Source: Bacteroidaceae bacterium (GTDB lineage Bacteria > Bacteroidota > Bacteroidia > Bacteroidales > Bacteroidaceae). Taken from it: 8,874 nucleotides of DNA. Of this stretch, positions 7,001 to 8,874 are shown in pieces. The notes under the pieces were generated by a model that saw only the letters and a list, made by a program, of their open reading frames with translations, did not search any database and had not been told where the DNA came from. The position numbers and the translations under genes were made by a program. Where the stretch lies: assembly GCA_021443405.1 (NCBI GenBank), contig JABUUA010000067.1, positions 11,870-20,743 of the forward strand, written 5' to 3'. The number at the start of each line of letters is the position of its first letter. The first letter of the stretch is position 1.

Positions 7001-8734
7001 GTGCGCAGCAACCCCAACCTCGACGTCATCTACGTCCGCGGTGGTGTGGAAGGAGTTGAAGGCGACGACTGGAGCAGCGTCAACAACCCGCTCCGCCGCC
7101 AGGCCGACGGCACCTACAAGGGCACTTGCAAGTTCCGCGACGAGCGCTACGGCAACATGGGCGTCTATGCCGGCAACCGCTCGCTCGTCAGCTTCCAGTA
7201 CTTCGACACTTGGATGTCGGCCCGCAACGACGAGAATCGCTGGCTCACCGACGATCCCACTCCTCGCAAGCTCACCCTCGACACGGGCGACCGTCACTTC
7301 CTCACCGCCGGTGGCGAATGGGAGTTCACCATCAATCTCACCGACAGCACCATCGTGTGCAAGCCCGTGGGCGACGTGCTCTACAAGAGCCAGATCTATG
7401 CCGTCGGCAACCTTATGAACCACGGTTGGGACCGCAGCTGGGACGGCGCCGTCAACAACATCATCGCCCACCAGGGCAACGGCATCTACCAGGGCGGCAT
7501 CGTCTTCGCCAACGGCGTTGACCGCGGCGAAATCACCTTCTTCTACAACGACCACTGGCTGCTCAACGACAACTGGGGCGAGGGCCGAATCGGTAACCCC
7601 ACCGACCAGCTGAAAGTGGAGAGCGGCGAAGAAACGCACGCCAACCGCTTCCAAGGCGACCGCAAGTGGATTCTCGACCCCTCACACCACTACCTCGTGA
7701 CCTACGACATGAACCGAGCCACCATGCGCTTCGACATCCGTGACCTCCAGGGCGGCGACACCGAGGAAGACCCGTTGCTCATCAACAACTTCGAGGACCT
7801 CCTGATGGTTCACACCTACCTGCGTCAGGGCGAGACTCACTACTTCGCCCTCACCGCCGACATCAACCTCAAGGGCAAGCAGCTGCCGCAGCTCAACGGC
7901 CCCGGCAACGAGTCGGGCCGCAGCTACGAGCGCTACATCCACTTCGACGGCCGCAACCACGTGCTCGCCGGCTACGAGGGTGACCACACGCTCGCAGGCG
8001 AATACTTCAACTCTGTCTTCGGCGTGCTCGCCGGAACTGTGAAGAACCTCGGCATCATCGGCTGCAACATGTCCGACGACCTCGACATGCTCGCTCGCTA
8101 CGACCGTTACGGCAGCCAGGCCATGGGTCCCTTCGCCGGCAAGCTCGGCAACGAACACTACAGCGGAACCACCACCCTGGAGAACTGCTTCGCAGCTGGA
8201 ACCATCAACGGCGGCACCATCGTGGGCGGCCTCGCCGGTTCGCTCGAGGGCAAGACCGAGGTGAAGAACGTGTTTGCTCAGGTGGACATCCTCAGCGACG
8301 GCACTTGCGGCGGTCTCTTCGGCCGCACCAACGCCGGCGACGCCAAGGTGACCAACGCCTACTATGCAGGTGAAGTCAGCAGCAACGCTCCCGTGGTGGA
8401 ACTGGTGACCGACGCCGACAACACCGCTTACGCCAACGTGGCTAACTTCACCACCAACGCCTGTCCGCAGGCCACCCTCAACTACGACGGCAGCAACTTC
8501 GCTGCTCTGCAGCAGGGTGTGGTTGCTTTCGACCCCACCGTATGGGGTTGCAGCGCCGAGGCCGACGCACTGCCCGTGCTCAAGGCCTTCGAGGAGGTGC
8601 TCACCGGCATCCAGAGCACCACTGCGGGTGAAGCCCAGCGCCAAGGCTTGATCTTCGACCTCCAGGGCCGTCGCATCCAGAAGCCCGCCCGCGGTCTCTA
8701 CATCCAAGGCGGCCACAAGATGGTGGTGAAATAA
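4100..8734 (+). CDS. Large secreted multimodular protein: lectin-like, galactose-binding-like, SusE/F-like and GLUG regions
   Basis: The product has 1544 residues and no recognised catalytic domain. The ATG at 4100 is chosen because it starts a clear signal peptide (MKKKIFSFLLAS…AVSA, cut before Q21); the frame stays open upstream, but that stretch lies inside the GH31 gene. Residues about 46-207 resemble a beta-trefoil/lectin-like region (YYLWNEEGKAFLGE to VDWRLV). Residues 210-285 are helical and FIVAR-like. Residues 293-470 are a galactose-binding-like beta-sandwich (NPTFEG … DNWRLTYYG). Residues 471-610 are helical. Residues 619-833 are a second, related sandwich, and 834-972 are helical again. 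Two SusE/SusF-like modules follow at about 976-1092 (VIYVRGG) and 1098-1217 (QIYAVGN). Residues about 1222-1425 resemble GLUG-type repeats, with LTADINL, VLAGTVKNLGIIG, VGGLAGSLEG and CGGLFGRTNAG. The tail from L1517 reads FDLQGRRI…RGLYI…MVVK. The domains suggest a surface or exported glycan-binding or adhesive protein working with the GH31 enzymes. That role is inferred, and I cannot name a characterised homologue. Confidence 0.92.
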   Translation: MKKKIFSFLLASLATLAVSAQWTRPTAPVLSPASDMVPAEEKGVGDTYYLWNEEGKAFLGETPIGGNDHWKVRTAARTDKGLEIYFQKYKLNGVWQEGNYYLRTYTVANQSGRWDLMWIPLSNNDICYSDYEEPGQNRGYGDGAPLWNVELNGAALRVKTGTLQPVWNFQEQNRDFYLGVPRNREDIEQDIFYPNCTAEDNVDWRLVKKTDYLAYIIKVEAYAAAVELNDAIAASEAAYPGIDLTSVKAVYNNTNSTAEELKAAQEQIADLERQYIETHISGSVDNPYDATGLIVNPTFEGAASAAAEGWTGGNVAWDSNIFEMWSQEAVSYDLYQDIANLPNGVYEVKVNALHRIAGYGDAHYQGAVLADDAQVLRTSQVYANNYWKLNNDLMDGARSEKLDSDHDAQRDGKFFPDGVHYADAAFKAGDYELSLFCAVTDGTLRIGIRCNDRKAYSWTAADNWRLTYYGAAADATDMLKANLKQNLKDYTDALVQTSLMETFEQATADLNAATDYAAVEAAYTTAMGLYYDMEKSRVAYNHYVNYVESVIPQTEGLNCDDADELADYLFGSNSDQFGGIIEERTLTPEELAAQEKWVSEKLAAAIKNTVEEGRDYTELIPNANMNYGSFQDAGWSVTWQGSAIACNCDSKLYTVGEFWEYQNFDVNVTLTEMPQGIYELAIPALYRSGDKLYDHPATSEIYVNDLSRDVMKAVDDAIEVESNDSPTNLNIYHDQWTTLEGFQSYYRYNPEETLPSDSWPYDQIHERDGRIIAFPNSTAGASVAFAAGRYVNKVYGIVGEDGKLTIGFRSKNMEGNYGSSWTVVGHITMKYMGDNQEAIDGIKEEAEAQAQNYLYSDEIFYAGYKDELQEALDQLVLANDKATLLQEIANMKAVYNKINTNIKLYAELKNLIGADNTGMYAVAVQLLEAGVITNEEANAMMSEAEEYIAGCYDGSYTNEQAQEIIDKVRSNPNLDVIYVRGGVEGVEGDDWSSVNNPLRRQADGTYKGTCKFRDERYGNMGVYAGNRSLVSFQYFDTWMSARNDENRWLTDDPTPRKLTLDTGDRHFLTAGGEWEFTINLTDSTIVCKPVGDVLYKSQIYAVGNLMNHGWDRSWDGAVNNIIAHQGNGIYQGGIVFANGVDRGEITFFYNDHWLLNDNWGEGRIGNPTDQLKVESGEETHANRFQGDRKWILDPSHHYLVTYDMNRATMRFDIRDLQGGDTEEDPLLINNFEDLLMVHTYLRQGETHYFALTADINLKGKQLPQLNGPGNESGRSYERYIHFDGRNHVLAGYEGDHTLAGEYFNSVFGVLAGTVKNLGIIGCNMSDDLDMLARYDRYGSQAMGPFAGKLGNEHYSGTTTLENCFAAGTINGGTIVGGLAGSLEGKTEVKNVFAQVDILSDGTCGGLFGRTNAGDAKVTNAYYAGEVSSNAPVVELVTDADNTAYANVANFTTNACPQATLNYDGSNFAALQQGVVAFDPTVWGCSAEADALPVLKAFEEVLTGIQSTTAGEAQRQGLIFDLQGRRIQKPARGLYIQGGHKMVVK
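4976..6598 (+). other. Duplicated galactose-binding-like module in the large protein
   Basis: Two stretches of the protein (residues 293-470 and 619-833) align by eye. Matching landmarks are LIVNPTFEG with LIPNANMNYG, LPNGVYEVKVNALHR with MPQGIYELAIPALYR, and DGTLRIGIRCND…SWTAADNWRLTYYG with DGKLTIGFRSKN…SWTVVGHITMKYMG. Each is followed by a helical segment, which points to an ancient duplication of a sandwich-plus-helix unit. The second copy is longer by an insert of about 35 residues. The match is at protein level; the DNA has diverged and is not a recent repeat. Confidence 0.7.
7025..7750 (+). other. Tandem SusE/SusF-like modules in the large protein
   Basis: Residues about 976-1092 and 1098-1217 each start with an xIYxxG strand, contain a 'GTYKG' or 'GIYQGG' turn, have aromatic-rich loops (FQYFDTWM; FFYNDHWLL), and close with a beta pair ending in TIVCKPVGD or TMRFDIRDL. 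This parallels the pair in the GH31 protein and fits SusE/SusF-type glycan-binding modules. Assignment is by pattern only. Confidence 0.5.
7763..8374 (+). other. GLUG-type repeat region
   Basis: From about residue 1222 the protein opens with INNFEDLL…YFALTADINL…IHFDGRNHVLAG, the usual lead-in to GLUG regions. It continues with glycine-rich units at about 1307-1322, 1375-1395 and 1404-1425, of the type VGGLAG…VKNVFAQV and GGLFGR…VTNAYYAGEV. GLUG repeats occur in secreted and surface proteins, probably as beta-helical stalks. Their role here is not known. Confidence 0.65.
8648..8731 (+). other. C-terminal 'FDLQGR…GLYI' tail of the large protein
   Basis: The last 28 residues (from L1517) read LIFDLQGRRI, a short spacer, RGLYIQGG, then a basic end MVVK. 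The motif matches the tail of the GH31 protein upstream and resembles the end of type A type IX secretion domains. A TGI motif about 25 residues earlier is also typical of such tails in Prevotella. Sorting function is inferred. Confidence 0.6.
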
Positions 8735-8757
8735 CCCCCGAAAACCCAATCCCTTAC

Positions 8758-8790
8758 AGCCCTCTCGCGTCAGCGAGGGGGCTTTTTTTT
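8758..8790 (+). terminator. Intrinsic (Rho-independent) terminator
   Basis: An 11-base-pair stem (8758-8768 with 8773-8783, including one G-U pair at 8763/8778) closes a four-base GTCA loop and runs into eight T residues (8783-8790). It begins 23 bases after the stop of the large gene and should end the transcript of the cluster. The C/G-rich stem and T tract are on the + strand, matching the direction of the genes. Confidence 0.92.
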
Positions 8791-8874
8791 GACAGGCGAC
8801 ACTCATCTCTCAAAAATTTAGGCAATTATATACTTTTAGGCACAAGGAACATTATTCATCTCATTATCAGTTCA
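8791..8874 (+). promoter_or_regulatory. AT-rich non-coding end with a weak promoter-like element
   Basis: These 84 bases hold no credible open frame. TACTTTTA at 8831-8838 matches seven of eight positions of the Bacteroidota -7 consensus TAnnTTTG, but no good TTTG element lies about 20 bases upstream. It may be a promoter for a gene beyond the window, or only AT-rich background. Confidence 0.25.

Noticed and set aside
7682..8806. A 374-codon minus-strand frame at the end of the large gene
   Set aside because: It starts beyond the terminator stem and runs antisense to the GLUG region; the low-complexity Val/Ala/Gly/Glu composition indicates a shadow frame.

Overview
The window looks like a piece of a Bacteroidota chromosome, most likely from the Prevotella/Bacteroides side. 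The signs are multimodular secreted glycan-active proteins, SusE/SusF-like modules, short C-terminal tails of the 'YDLQGR…GIYI…' type, start codons without a Shine-Dalgarno sequence, and GLUG motifs. The coding DNA is moderately GC-rich with a strong preference for C in the third codon position. No RNA gene, mobile element, CRISPR array or phage gene is visible.

Layout: all three genes are on the + strand and form one compact cluster. (1) Positions 2-970 hold the 3' part of a gene cut by the window edge. Its product ends with a DUF5110-like domain typical of family GH31 glycosidases, a predicted helical stretch, and a PA14-like domain. (2) Positions 967-4083 encode a complete secreted GH31 glycosidase of 1038 residues. 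It carries two SusE/SusF-like putative glycan-binding modules and a short sorting-type tail. Its start overlaps the previous stop by four bases (ATGA). (3) Positions 4100-8734 encode a 1544-residue secreted protein with no recognised catalytic domain. It has a lectin-like N-terminal region, two copies of a galactose-binding-like module separated by helical FIVAR-like segments, two SusE/SusF-like modules, a GLUG region and the same type of C-terminal tail. A strong intrinsic terminator at 8758-8790 closes the cluster. The last 84 bases are AT-rich, non-coding, and may hold a weak promoter for a gene outside the window.

How the genes may work together (inference): the two GH31-type enzymes probably release monosaccharides from alpha-linked glycans outside the cytoplasm. 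The large non-catalytic protein would bind glycan or surfaces. Proteins 2 and 3 share an architecture (body, two SusE/F-like modules, 'DLQGR' tail) and lie 16 bases apart, so they are probably made together and delivered to the same place. The substrate cannot be read from the sequence; an alpha-glucan is one possibility. I did not find a clearly unprecedented system. The strongest leads are the unusual architecture of the third protein, and the GH31 enzyme with a non-canonical nucleophile motif plus SusE/F-type modules.
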